Origin: Lolium rigidum | Taxonomy: Eukaryota; Streptophyta; Magnoliopsida; Poales; Poaceae | Reading direction: 5' to 3' | Length of the DNA stretch: 64,000 bases | Assembly: GCF_022539505.1 (NCBI RefSeq) | Contig: NC_061508.1 | Span: 260,220,736 to 260,284,735 of the forward strand | Shown: positions 11,148 to 22,537 of the stretch, one piece after another | How positions within the stretch are numbered: position 1 is the first letter of the stretch | Layout: each line of letters opens with the position of its first letter | The notes under the pieces: model-generated | Told to the model about the DNA's origin: nothing | The model's database searches: none | What the model saw: only the letters and a program-made list of their open reading frames with translations | Translations under genes and position numbers: made by a program

Positions 11148-12174
11148 GACTTCACCAACACCTTCAAGTCCAAGAAACTCTGTTCGCTGCGGATCCTTCG
11201 AATACGCAACGTATGTTGAGGCCTCGCATCCGATCTCTTCAGAATTACGCGGCGATATGGATACAACCTTCGGAGGAGTTCACTTCATCATCGACTCCAA
11301 GGATTTCTCCGACTTCCCAGTTCAAACACGTCAAGCCTAAGGACTTCGGCTCCGGAAATCATCGGTACACTAGCAACTTCAGTAGGATCATACAGAAACA
11401 GCGGCGAAAGCAAAAGTCGCTTTGGTAGCAGAGAGGAGCAAAGAAAGAGGCGAAGGAATCTACGCCATGAGGAAGAAGAACGAGCCGCAAGACGCCCTCG
11501 ACAGTGCGAAAAGGGCTGCTGCAATACGCAATCCAGCAAAAACCGTCTCCGAACGCCTTATCTATCGGCTACGGAACAGCTCGACGCACCATGTTATATG
11601 CACTCTTATATCGACCCAAAGGATGGCGTCGAGAAGGCCACTCATTTACTCAGAGATTGTCGGCAGTTCATCGACATCCAGCAGTTCTGTGACGAGTTAA
11701 GAGCCAAGTCAGAAGCAAGAGCTTGTTCGGCAGAAAAAAGAACGGTAACCTACAGCTACCCGAAACAGTATACACCGGGCGAAGATATCTACGTACCAAC
11801 CGAAGTTTACCCTGCATCTCGAGGTCAAGTAAACATGATCCATAAGACCAGCTTTTCGAAGAGAGAAGCCAAAAAAATTTCACGAGAAATAAAGATCGCA
11901 GAGGTAGCTATGGCAGAGGTACCCGAGTATATCGATTGGTCCGACCAGAGCATCCTGTTTAGCAAAGCAGACCACCCGATAGCCGTTCCTAGGGCCGGCC
12001 ACGCTGCCCTAGTTCTTGAAGCACAGATCGGAGGATATAATATGAGCAAAGTGTTCATGGATGGATGAAGTGGTTTAAATCTCTTGTTTGCAAGCACGAT
12101 GAAAGCAATGGGATTATCTGCCGATATGCTAAAAGAATCTGATACTGCCTTCCATGGAATCATCCCAACCCGGC
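11148..12174 (+). pseudogene. Element 1 gag-protease remnant, first half
   Basis: Decayed frames. Near 11240-11335 there is a piece equivalent to the conserved N-terminal gag segment of element 2 (MDTTFGGVHF against MEMTFGRFHF). The central capsid domain is absent, so about 2 kb has been lost relative to element 2. From 11598 the frame continues with a Cys/His-type segment (HLLRDCRQF) and the protease region (SKVFMDG followed by a TGA stop at 12066-12068 where the active-site Gly-Ser would follow). It is cut at 12174 by element 2. Confidence 0.75.
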
Positions 12175-12561
12175 TGACATAGGCATCCCCAATGGGCCTG
12201 CCGAAGATGGTACCTGGGGTTTGCTTAAGGCCCACGACTCGATGAATAAGAAGATACGGAAGCCCAAGTTGTAATCAAGGAAAGCTAGAGTTGTATTAGG
12301 AATACTACTTGTAATCTTGCGGGACGGGTTGGAAACCCTCCCGGACTCTGTAAACTTGTATGTTACGAATCCCTTGGCTCCGCCTCCTATATAAGGGGGA
12401 GTCGAGGGACAAAGAAAGGGATCGATTCATTGTTCATGCAACCCTAGTTTTCATAATCGTCGAGTACTTTTCGGCTGAAACCTTCGAGATCTACTTGCCC
12501 TCTACTTCCAACTAAACCCTAGTCTACAATACGTAGGCATTGATAAGTTAATCCCTTGTCA
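12175..12561 (+). repeat. Element 2 left (5') LTR
   Basis: 387 bp, TGACAT...TTGTCA. A clear TATA box CTATATAAG lies at 12387-12395 and would place the transcript start near 12420. Confidence 0.93.
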
Positions 12562-12563
12562 AT

Positions 12564-12581
12564 TGGCGCCGTCTGTGGGAA
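12564..12581 (+). other. Primer binding site of element 2
   Basis: TGGCGCCGTCTGTGGGAA, two bases after the LTR and identical to the site in element 1. The first nine bases match the tRNA-Asp 3' end. Confidence 0.7.
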
Positions 12582-12607
12582 TTAGAGGTGTCAAGGAGCT
12601 GATCTCG

Positions 12608-15495
12608 ATGGCACGTTCAAGATCGTCAACTTCATCAACTTCGAGCAACACAATGGACAGAGGTAAACAGATCGAAACTGGTCTAGTCGATTTTGTACCT
12701 CACCCGCCCTCCCGTTTGGATGCATATGCGTATCTGGAGGAGCACATGGAGATGACGTTCGGAAGGTTCCACTTTCGCGTCGAGAAAGAAGGAGCGTATC
12801 GTCTCGAAATTCCGATCTCGTCGGGATTATCGGCGATCGATCCCGATTTTTCGAGCTCGACATCATCAATCGAGTCAGGCGACGAGGAGACTTCATCGCC
12901 ACGCTTCATCAGCACCAGGGAAAGTGAAAAACTCGCCAAGATTTTCAGCGACATGTCCTTCGAGTCGTCTGCGGACTCCAATATAAGCAGCGATTCTGAC
13001 AGTGTCGACAGTTTCGACTTCATCGACAAATCCACCACTATCGGAAAGGTATTCACCAGTCTATACGACGGTATCACCAATCTCGACAAAATTCAAAAAA
13101 TAAAGCATCATCAGATCTATGCAATCGGAGAAACAAGCCGACCTCAAGAGGCGACGTCAGAAAACTTCGACGAGGCGGGAAATCCGTTTGTCGACCCTGC
13201 AGATCTCACGCGGGGTCTAGGAACAAAATATATCGGCACAAGGACGCGGGAGATGGTGCAATATCCGCAGGAAGTATGGGATCGAGTCGACAGAGCTATC
13301 AATGGTATAGAGCCGATGACTGTAGCAGCGACAGCTGAGGAGCTACAAGCATATCAATATAGGCTCGCGCGAACCAGGCGAGAACTCGAGAAACAGAAAA
13401 TCTCCTTAGATAAGAGGCAAGAAGCAGCATCAGCATCAAGTAGGCGCAGAGCGGAGCTAAGTCGCCAATCAGGTACTTCAGGAAGCAGTCACAGAGAAGC
13501 TCGAAACAGGGCAAGATCTCGACTAAACAATATACCTGAAGCTGAGAGAGAGAATCTAGTTCAAAACCTCGACATGTCCTTTCTGTCGATAGACACGAGA
13601 GGGAACATTATCCCTAGGACGCCAGAAGCTGGCTATATGGCGACACAAGCCTACATCCTCGCATCCAAACCACCTGCCGGAGATCCAAGAGAAGCACTGT
13701 ACAACATGTCTATGGCAGGAGTAGGAGTCATGGGAGCGGCGTTCGTAAACTCACCTCCCGAAGGATTAGCAAGACAAAATAGTCCACGACCTACTGCAGC
13801 AGTACCAGGTCCCGAGAGAACCAGCGGAGCAAGAGACACAGAAATTCAAGCAAGGGTAGACAGAGCACGACAAAATAGAAGGGAACATCGGTAGTCTCCA
13901 GACATAGCCGAAGAAGATATGTGTGGGTTACCATGCTTCACAAGGAGGGTCCGAAAAACTCGGGTGCCTTCAGGGTTTAAGTTACCCGATAATTTCAAAA
14001 AATTCGATGGCCTGCAAGATCCCGAGGATTGGCTAGTCGATTATCTTGAGACAGTGAAACTGATAGGCGGAACCAGGGCAACAGCTATGCAAAGCATTCA
14101 AGTGCACCTAAGTGGAGCTGCGCGATCTTGGATAAAAAAGCTTCCTTCGGGTTCCATTGACAGTTGGGATGACTTTGAGGATATATTCGGCAAGAACTTC
14201 CGCTCCACTTGCAAGAAACCCGCATCGCTAGAGGAGCTGAGGTCATGTCGACAAAAGCATGATGAGTCAATGAGAAAGTACATCCAAAGATGGAACATCA
14301 TCAAAAACTCAGCAGAAAACATATCTGACGAAAGAGCAATAGATGCATTCGTGGCAGGAATTCGACGGGGAGATTTCATTGAGGATTTGGGGAGAACCAA
14401 CCCAAAGACAGTATCCGCGCTAATTGAGATAGCAAACAGGTGGGCAGATGGAGAGGATGCTGTCCACAATAAGCGACATAGGTCGCCAGAGGAAGACCGC
14501 AATCGCAATTTTCAAAATAGACGACGTTTCTCTCGACAGTTCTCGAGTTATGATGCTCCTGGCCAAATCTCGGCCGGCTTTCGAGGAAATAGTGGAGGAA
14601 GCAACAGAGACGACTACCAAAGAAGTAATGATTAGCGTGGCGACAATAGAGATGATCCCCGAAATAACAGACAAAATAGTGGACCAAGGTTTCAGAGACC
14701 TTTTGTGTCTCCCGAGGATATGATGAACGGGCCATGTCAGATGCATTTTTATGTCGACAATAATGGGAAGAGACATTCAGGACACCTGCAGAAGGATTGC
14801 CGAAATTTTCAGGCAATGCTAAGGTTTGCAGGGCAAGCCAATGCGCAGGCGATAAATAGAAATCCTCAAGGGCCTAGGAGCGAGATCCACTTGCCACCTC
14901 CTCCCGCGATTACGGAAGAAAACCGACATCAACTCAGAATAGCAGCAGCACCACAACCACCTCCATACATTGATCCTAACTCCAACGGATCGGTCTCGAT
15001 GATTCAGAAGGGTAGGCCATCCAACAGAGCTCAGAAAGTGATTTCGCGGCAAGTGTTCATGGCAGAAAAGATGCCTCCACCAACGATTGAGTACCTAAAT
15101 TGGTCAGGACAGGACATTGGCTTCACAATTGCGGATCATCCGCAGCAAGTTCCTCGACCAGGGCAGTCAGCACTTATCTTACCAGCAGTTATCGCAGGAT
15201 TCGATGTTTCTCGAGTATTCATAGATGGAGGCAGCAGTCTAAACCTTATGTACGCAGATACGCTAAGGAAGATCAACATATCCCTAGCAAACCTGAAACC
15301 AACTGATACACGTTTTCATGGTATTACACCAGAAAAGCCAAGTTATCCGTTGGGGAAGATCAATCTCGACGTTCAGTTTGGGACCCGAGAAAACTACAGG
15401 ATAGAAAGACTGGAGTTCGAAGTCGTGGATTTCCCGTCGCAGTATCACGCCTTGTTGGGACGACCAGCATATGCCAGGTTTATGGCGGTACCACA
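12608..15495 (+). pseudogene. Element 2 gag-protease, one frame with two nonsense codons, cut by element 3
   Basis: The first ATG in the frame after the primer site is 12608. Everything to 15495 is one frame, broken by TAG at 13892-13894 and TAG at 14633-14635. The N-terminal 430 residues are Ser/Arg-rich with a conserved patch MEMTFGRFHF and a helical Arg-rich tail. The capsid (Retrotrans_gag) domain lies at about 13970-14450 (KFDGLQDPEDWL, ARSWIKKLP, SWDDFEDIF, WNIIKNSAE). A Cys/His segment follows near 14735 (GPCQMHFYVD...GHLQKDC). The aspartic protease active site is VFIDGGSS near 15217, with the tail LGRPAYARFM at 15457-15485. The frame is cut at 15495 by element 3 and resumes in phase at 22538. 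Confidence 0.9.
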
Positions 15496-17093
15496 TGATG
15501 TGTGTGGTTGACACGTCCGTTGGGAACCCCAAGAGGAAGGTGTGATGCGCACAGCGGCAAGTTTCCCTCAGTAAGAAACCAAGGTTTAATCGAACCAGTA
15601 GGAGTCAAGAAGCACGTTGAAGGTTGATGGCGGCGGGATGTAGTGCGGCGCAACACCGGAGATTCCGGCGCCAACGTGGAACCTGCACAACACAACCAAA
15701 GTACTTTGCCCCAACGAAACAGTGAGGTTGTCAATCTCACCGGCTTGCTGTAACAAAGGATTAACCGTATTGTGTGGAAGATGATTGTTTGCGAGAAAAC
15801 GAGTAGAACAAGTATTGCAGTAGATTGTATTTCGGTATAGAGAATTGGACCGGGGTCCACAGTTCACTAGAGGTGTCTCTCCCATAAGATAAACGAGCAT
15901 GTTGGGTGAACAAATTACGGTTGGGCAATTGACAAATAAAGAGGGCATGACCATGCACATACATATTATGATGAGTATAGTGAGATTTAATTGGGCATTA
16001 CGACAAAGTACATAGACCGTCATCCAAGCTGCATCTATGCCTAAAAAGTCCACCTTCGGGTTATCATCCGAACCCCCTCCGGTATTAAGTTGCTAACAAC
16101 GGACAATTGCATTAAGTATTGCGCGTAATGTAACTAGTAACTACATCCTTGAACATAGCACTAATGTTTTATCCCTAGTGGCAACAGCACATCCACAACC
16201 TTAGAACTTTCCGTCACCTGTCCCGAGATATCAATGGAGGCATGAACCCACTATCGAGCATAAATACTCCCTCTTGGAGTTACAAGCATCTACTTGGCCG
16301 GAGCATCTACTAGTAACGGAGAGCATGCAAGATCATAAACAACACATAGACATAACTTTGATAATCAACATAACAAGTATTCTCTATTCATCGGATCCCA
16401 ACAAACGCAACATATAGAATTACGGATAGATGATCTTGATCATGTTAGGCAGCTCACAAGATCCGACAATGAAGCACAATGGGGAGAAGACAACCATCTA
16501 GCTACTGCTATGGACCCATAGTCCAGGGGTAGACTACTCACACATCACTCCGGAGGCGACCATGGCGGCGTAGAGTCCTCCGGGAGATGATTCCCCTCTC
16601 CGGCGGGGTGCCGGAGGCGATCTCCTGGATCCCCCGAGATGGGATCGGCGGCGGCGGCGTCTGCGGAAGGTTTTCCGTATCGTGGCTCTCGATGCGGGGG
16701 TTTCGCGACGGAGGCTTTAAGTAGGCGGAAGGGCAGGTCAAGAGGCGGCACGGGGGCCCCACACCACAGGGCCGCGCGGCCAAGGGGGGGCCGCGCCGCC
16801 CTAGGGTGTGGGCCCCTCGTGGCCCCTCTTCGTCTCCTCTTCGGACTTCTGGAAGCTTCGTGGCAAAATAGGACCCTGGGCGTTGATTTCGTCCAATTCC
16901 GAGAATATTTCGTTACTAGGATTTCTGAAACCAAAAACAGCAGAAAACAACGAATCGGCACTTCGGCATCTTGTTAATAGGTTAGTTCCGAGAAAATGCA
17001 CGAATATGACATAAAGTGTGCATAAAACATGTAGATAACATCAATAATGTGGCATGGAACATAAGAAATTATCGATACGTCGGAGACGTATCA
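15496..17093 (-). repeat. Element 3 LTR, left in the window (3' LTR of the element)
   Basis: 1598 bp with a GC-rich block at about 16550-16810 that contains GGCCGCGCGGCC. Only scattered differences from the right LTR were seen. Confidence 0.92.
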
Positions 17094-19689
17094 GCATCCC
17101 CAAGCTTAGTTCTGCTCGTCCCGAGCAGGTAAAACGATAACACAGATAATTTCTGGAGTGGCATGCCATCATAACCTTGATCATACTATTTGTAAAGCAT
17201 ATGTAGTGAATGCAGCGATCAAAACAATGTATATGACATGAGTAAACAAGTGAATCATATAGCAAAGACTTTTCATGAATAGCACTTCAAGACAAGCATC
17301 AATAAGTCTTGCATAAGAGTTAACTCATAAAGCAATAATTCAAAGTAAAGGTATTGAAGCAACACAAAGGAAGATTAAGTTTCAGCGGTTGCTTTCAACT
17401 TGTAACATGTATATCTCATGGATATTGTCAACATAGAGTAATATAATAAGTGCAATAAGCAAATATGTAGGAATCAATGCACAGTTCACACAAGTGTTTG
17501 CTTCTTGAGGTGGAGAGAAATATGTGAACCGACTCAACATTGAAAGTAAAAGAATGGTCCTCCATAGAGGAAAAGCATCGATTGCTATATTTGTGCTAGA
17601 GCTTTGATTTTGAAAACATGAAACAATTTTGTCAACGGTAGTAATAAAGCATATGTATCATGTAAATTATATCTTACAAGTTGCAAGCCTCATGCATAGT
17701 GTACTAATAGTGCCCGCACCTTGTCCTAATTAGCTTGGACTACCGGATCATCACAATGCACATGTTTTAACCAAGTGTCACAAAGGGGTACCTCTATGCC
17801 GCCTGTACAAAGGTCTAAGGAGAAAGCTCGCATTGGATTTCTCGCTATTGATTATTCTCAACTTAGACATCCATACCGGGACAACATAGACAACAGATAA
17901 TGGACTCCTCTTTTATGCATAAGCATGTAACAACAATTAAAAAATTTCTCATATGAGATTGAGGATATATGTCCAAAACTGAAACTTCCACCATGGATCA
18001 TGGCTTTAGTTAGCGGCCAATGTTCTTCTCTAACAATATGCATGCTTAACCATAAGGTGGTAGATCGCTCTTACTTCAGACAAGACGAACATGCATAGCA
18101 ACTCACATGAAATTCAACAAAGAGTAGTTGATGGCATCCCCAGTGAACATGGTTATCGCACAACAAGCAACTTAATAAGAGATAAAGTGCATAATTACAT
18201 ATTCAATACCACAATAGTTTTTAAGCTATTTGTCCCATGAGCTATATATTGCAAAGGTGAATGATGGAATTTTAAAGGTAGCACTCAAGCAATTTACTTT
18301 GGAATGGCGGAAAATACCATGTAGTAGGTAGGTATGGTGGACACAAATGGCATAGTGGTTGGCTCAAGTATTTTGGATGCATGAGAAGTATTCCCTCTCG
18401 ATACAAGGTTTAGGCTAGCAAGGCTTATTTGAAACAAACACAAGGATGAACCGGTGCAGCAAAACTCACATAAAAGACATATTGAAAACATTATAAGACT
18501 CTACACCGTCTTCCTTATTGTTCAAACTCAATACTAGAAATTATCTAGACCTTAGAGAAACCAAATATGCAAACCAAATTTTAGCATGCTCTATGTATTT
18601 CTTCATTAATGGGTGCAAAGTATATGATGCAAGAGCTTAAACATGAGCACAACAATTGCCAAGTATCACATTACCCAAGACATTAATAGCAATTACTACA
18701 TGTATCATTTTCCAATTTGAACCATATAACAATTTAACGAAGGAGAAACTTCGCCATGAATACTATGAGTAGAAACTAAGGACATACTTGTCCATATGCT
18801 ACAGCGGAGCGTGTCTCTCTCCCATAAAGTGAATGCTAGGATCCATTTTATTCAAACAAAACAAAAAACAAAAACAAACCGACGCTCCAAGAAAAGCACA
18901 TAAGATGTGATGGAATAAAATATAGTTTCGGGGAGGAACTCGATAATGTTGTCGATGAAGAAGGGGATGCCTTGGGCATCCCCAAGCTTAGACGCTTGAG
19001 TCTTCTTAGAATATGCAGGGGTGAACCACCGGGGCATCCCCAAGCTTAGAGCTTTCACTCTCCTTGATCATGTTGCATCATACTCCTCTCTTGATCCTTG
19101 AAAACTTCCTCCACACCAAACTTAGAACAACTCATTAGAGGGTTAGCGACAATAAAAATTAACATGTTCAGAGGTGACACAATCATTCTTAACACTTCTG
19201 GACATTGCATAAAGCTACTGGACATTAATGGATCAAAGAAATTCATCCAACATAGCAAAAGAGGCAATGCGAAATAAAAGGCAGAATCTGTCAAAACAGA
19301 ACAGTTCGTATTGACGAATTTTATCGAGGCACCAGACTTGCTCAAATGAAAATGCTCAAATTGAATGAAAGTTGCGTACATATCTGAGGATTACTCACGT
19401 AAATTGGCATAATTTTCTGAGTTACCTACAGGGAAAACAGCCCAGATTCGTGACAGCAAAGAAATCTGTTTCTGCGCAGTAATCCAAATCTAGTATGAAC
19501 TTTTCTATCAACGACTTTACTTGGCACAACAAAACACTAAACTAAGATAAAGAGAGGTTGCTACAGTAGTAAACAACTTCCAAGACACAAAATAAAAACA
19601 AAGTGCTGTAGGTAAAAACATGGGTTGTCTCCCATAAGCGCTTTTCTTTAACGCCTTTCAGCTAGGCGCGAAAGTGTGTATCAAGTATT
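17094..19689. other. Element 3 non-coding scaffold
   Basis: About 2.6 kb of AT-rich sequence without a credible ORF. It is colinear with 29685-32300 of element 4. The phrase GCATCCCCAAGCTTAG occurs at 17094, near 18977 and near 19035, that is, copies of the purine-tract region occur internally as well as at the LTR edge. Confidence 0.7.
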
Positions 19690-20554
19690 ATCAAGAGATG
19701 GTGTGTCAACCTTACCTTGGGCTTTACCCTTACCTTTCTTATTGTTTTTCTTTCCCTTTGATTTAGGAAATATATGATTTCCTCCCGGTGTAGAGGTGAA
19801 TTCCAGGGTGCCTTCTCCCACATCAATGACTTGCTCCCAATAATTTTAGCGAGGATCTTCCGAGTGTGATTTTTCCTGTCCCTACGCATTCAATAACAAG
19901 ATAATCAATGGATATTGTTCTTCCAAGAATGGTTGTATGCACACCTGCAGCTATTCCCTTAGGAATTATAACAGAGTTATTAATGAGAGTTATTTCTTCT
20001 CCTCCTTCATCGATTCCCCAAAGTTTCAAAGATTTATAAATGCTCTCAGGTATAAGGCAAAATTCAGACATAATATCACAATTGGCACGAAGAGTTCGAT
20101 CACCGATAACAATTTTAACAGTAGGATCCCACAATGAAAGTTTAGAGTTCACTAGAACTTGTTCAAGACGATTACGAACATGGCAATAGTTATCATCCAA
20201 GCGAGATGTACTTATCTCGAGATTGTTTAATCTATTATAAATGCTAGTGAGGGCTGAATCAAAGTTATTAGCTGAATCATGTGATGCAACCAACTTCTTT
20301 ATGGAATTAAAAGCTTGATCCCCATTGCAATGAAGGAAATCTCCTCCCACTAAAGTATCCAAAGCATATCTATAGCGAACCATAAGACCAAAATAAAAAT
20401 TACTAAGGAGCAAACTTAGAGTCATTTGAGGTTCAGTTTTACGATAAGAAGTAAAAATTCTAGACCAAGCATCCTTAAAACTCTCCTCGTCCCCTTGTTT
20501 AAAAGTAAAGACTAATTCTTCAGGCGAAGAAGTAACAGGTTCAGAGCTAGACAT
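19690..20554 (-). pseudogene. Element 3 Athila-type gag-protease fragment
   Basis: On the minus strand the ATG at 20554 (MSSSEPV) starts a gag-like domain: a segment with FKDAWSRIFTSYRKTEPQ, LLLSNFYFGL, ALDTLVGGDF, as in Athila capsid proteins. A retropepsin-like domain follows (VKIVIGDRTLRANCDIMSE, ITLINNSV, then LGRSSL). The catalytic Asp is present but the usual D-(S/T/L)-G-A signature is replaced by D-I-M-S, so protease activity is unlikely. The main frame stops at 19823. The next frame continues the homology (VIDVGEGTLEF, then a Lys/Gly-rich tail) and ends with SLDNT and a stop near 19690, implying one frameshift. Length is far below a full gag-pol. Confidence 0.75.
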
Positions 20555-20821
20555 GGTAACAAAAGTAACTAATTTTTTTTGTATTTTTAATGTAGAGTGC
20601 AAGACAGTAAATAAAGCAAACTAGATAAAGTAAATGCAAGTAACTAATTTTTTTGTGTTTTTGATATAGCAAACAAGATAGTAAATAAAGTAAAACTAGC
20701 AACTAATTTTTTTTGTATTTTGATTTAGTGTAGCAAACAAAGTAGTAAATAAAACTAAGCAAGACAAAAACAAAGTAAAGAGATTGAGAAGTGGAGACTC
20801 CCCTTGCAGCGTGTCTTGATC

Positions 20822-20924
20822 TCCCCGGCAACGGCGCCAGAAATTTGCTGCTGGCGTGCAGTTGACGTGGGAGATAGAAATCTTTGTGGTGTAACTTTTC
20901 TTCAGTTCCCCGGCAACGGCGCCA
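20822..20924 (-). other. Duplicated primer binding site, element 3
   Basis: The 18-base tRNA-Asp complement TGGCGCCGTTGCCGGGGA (minus strand) occurs twice: 20907-20924, ten bases from the LTR, and 20822-20839, 85 bases further in. The sequence next to the inner copy (TTTGCTGCTGGCGTGCAGTT) resembles the outer site's junction with an LTR start, as if an older LTR edge were fossilised between them. Element 4 has only one copy. Confidence 0.85.
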
Positions 20925-20934
20925 GAAATTTGCT

Positions 20935-22532
20935 TGATGCGTGTGGTTGACACGTCCGTTGGGAACCCCAAGAGGAAGGTGTGATGCGCACAGCGGCAAG
21001 TTTCCCTCAGTAAGAAACCAAGGTTTAATCGAACCAAGTAGGAGTCAAGAAGCACGTTGAAGGTTGATGGCGGCGGGATGTAGTGCGGCGCAACACCGGA
21101 GATTCCGGCGCCAACGTGGAATCTGCACAACACAACCAAAGTACTTTGCCCCAACGAAACGGTGAGGTTGTCAATCTCACCGGCTTGCTTGTAACAAAGG
21201 ATTAACCGTATTGTGTGGAAGATGATTGTTTGCGGAAAACGAGTAGAACAAGTATTGCGATAGATTGTATTTCAGTATAGAGAATTGGACCGGGGTCCAC
21301 AGTTCACTAGAGGTGTCTCTCCCATAAGATAAACGAGCATGTTGGGTGAACAAATTACAGTTGGGCAATTGACAAATAAAGAGGGCATGACCATGCACAT
21401 ACATATTATGATGAGTATAGTGAGATTTAATTGGGCATTACGACAAAGTACATAGACCGTTATCCAACTGCATCTATGCCTAAAAAGTCCACCTTCAGGT
21501 TATCATCCGAACCCCCTCTAGTATTAAGTTGCTAACAACAGACAATTGCATTAAGTATTGCGCGTAATGTAACTAGTAACTACATCCTTGAACATAGCAC
21601 TAATGTTTTATCCCTAGTGGCAACAAGACATCCACAACCTTAGAACTTTCCGTCACTCGTCCCGGATATCAATGGAGGCATGAACCCACTATCGAGCATA
21701 AATACTCCCTCTTGGAGTTACAAGCATCTACTTGGCCGGAGCATCTACTAGTAACGGAGAGCATGCAAGATCATAAACAACACATAGACATAACTTTGAT
21801 AATCAACATAACAAGTATTCTCTATTCATCGGATCCCAACAAACGCAACATATAGAATTACGAGATAGATGATCTTGATCATGTTAGGCAGCTCACAAGA
21901 TCCGACAATGAAGCACAATGGGGAGAAGACAACCATCTAGCTACTGCTATGGAACCATAGTCCGGGGGTAGACTACTCACACATCACTCCGGAGGCGACC
22001 ATGGCGGCGTAGAGTCCTCCGGGAGATGATTCCCCTCTCCGGCAGGGTGCCGGAGGCGATCTCCTGGATCCCCCGAGATGGGATCGGCGGCGGCGGCGTC
22101 TCTGGAAGGTTTTCCGTATCGTGGCTCTCGGTACAGGGGGTTTCGCAACAGAGGCTTTAAGTAGGCGGAAGGGCAGGTCAAGAGGCGGCACGAGGGCCGC
22201 ACACCACAGGGCCGCGCGGCCAAGCGGGGGGCCGCGCCGCCCTAGGGTGTGGCCCCCTCGTGGCCCCTCTTCGTCTCCTCTTCGGACTTCTGGAAGCTTC
22301 GTGGCAAAATAGGACCCTGGGCGTTGATTTCGTCCAATTCCGAGAATATTTCGTTACTAGGATTTACGAAACCAAAAACAGCAGAAAACAACAATCGGCA
22401 CTTCGGCATCTTGTTAATAGGTTAGTTCCAGAAAATGCACGAATATGACATAAAGTGTGCATAAAACATGTAGATAACATCAATAATGTGGCATGGAACA
22501 TAAGAAATTATCGATACGTCGGAGACGTATCA
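20935..22532 (-). repeat. Element 3 LTR, right in the window (5' LTR of the element)
   Basis: 1598 bp. Its right end reads GATACGTCGGAGACGTATCA, an 8-bp inverted repeat around three bases. TSD CCACA follows. Confidence 0.92.
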
Positions 22533-22537
22533 CCACA

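Larger units (their letters stand above)
15496..22532 (-). mobile_element. Athila-like non-autonomous LTR retrotransposon, element 3
   Basis: LTRs of 1598 bp at 15496-17093 and 20935-22532, TSD CCACA at 15491-15495 and 22533-22537. The element lies on the minus strand: the tRNA-Asp primer site is next to the right LTR and the purine tract (AAGCTTGGGGATGC read on the minus strand) next to the left one. In its own orientation the LTR begins with the near-palindrome TGATACGTCTCCGACGTATC. The internal region is 3.8 kb, mostly AT-rich non-coding scaffold plus one gag-protease ORF; there is no RT or integrase. It must have been mobilised by another element's enzymes. It interrupts the element 2 protease-RT junction. 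Confidence 0.93.

Noticed and set aside
10302..11340. Plus-strand frames of 128 and 220 codons across the element 1 LTR
   Set aside because: They run through LTR and primer-site sequence and are not conserved in the right LTR.
16538..17014. Long GC-rich frames on both strands, repeated at about 21973-22448, 29120-29635 and 34197-34730
   Set aside because: They are parts of the LTRs of elements 3 and 4. Similarity between copies is explained by LTR homology, and the frames break between copies.
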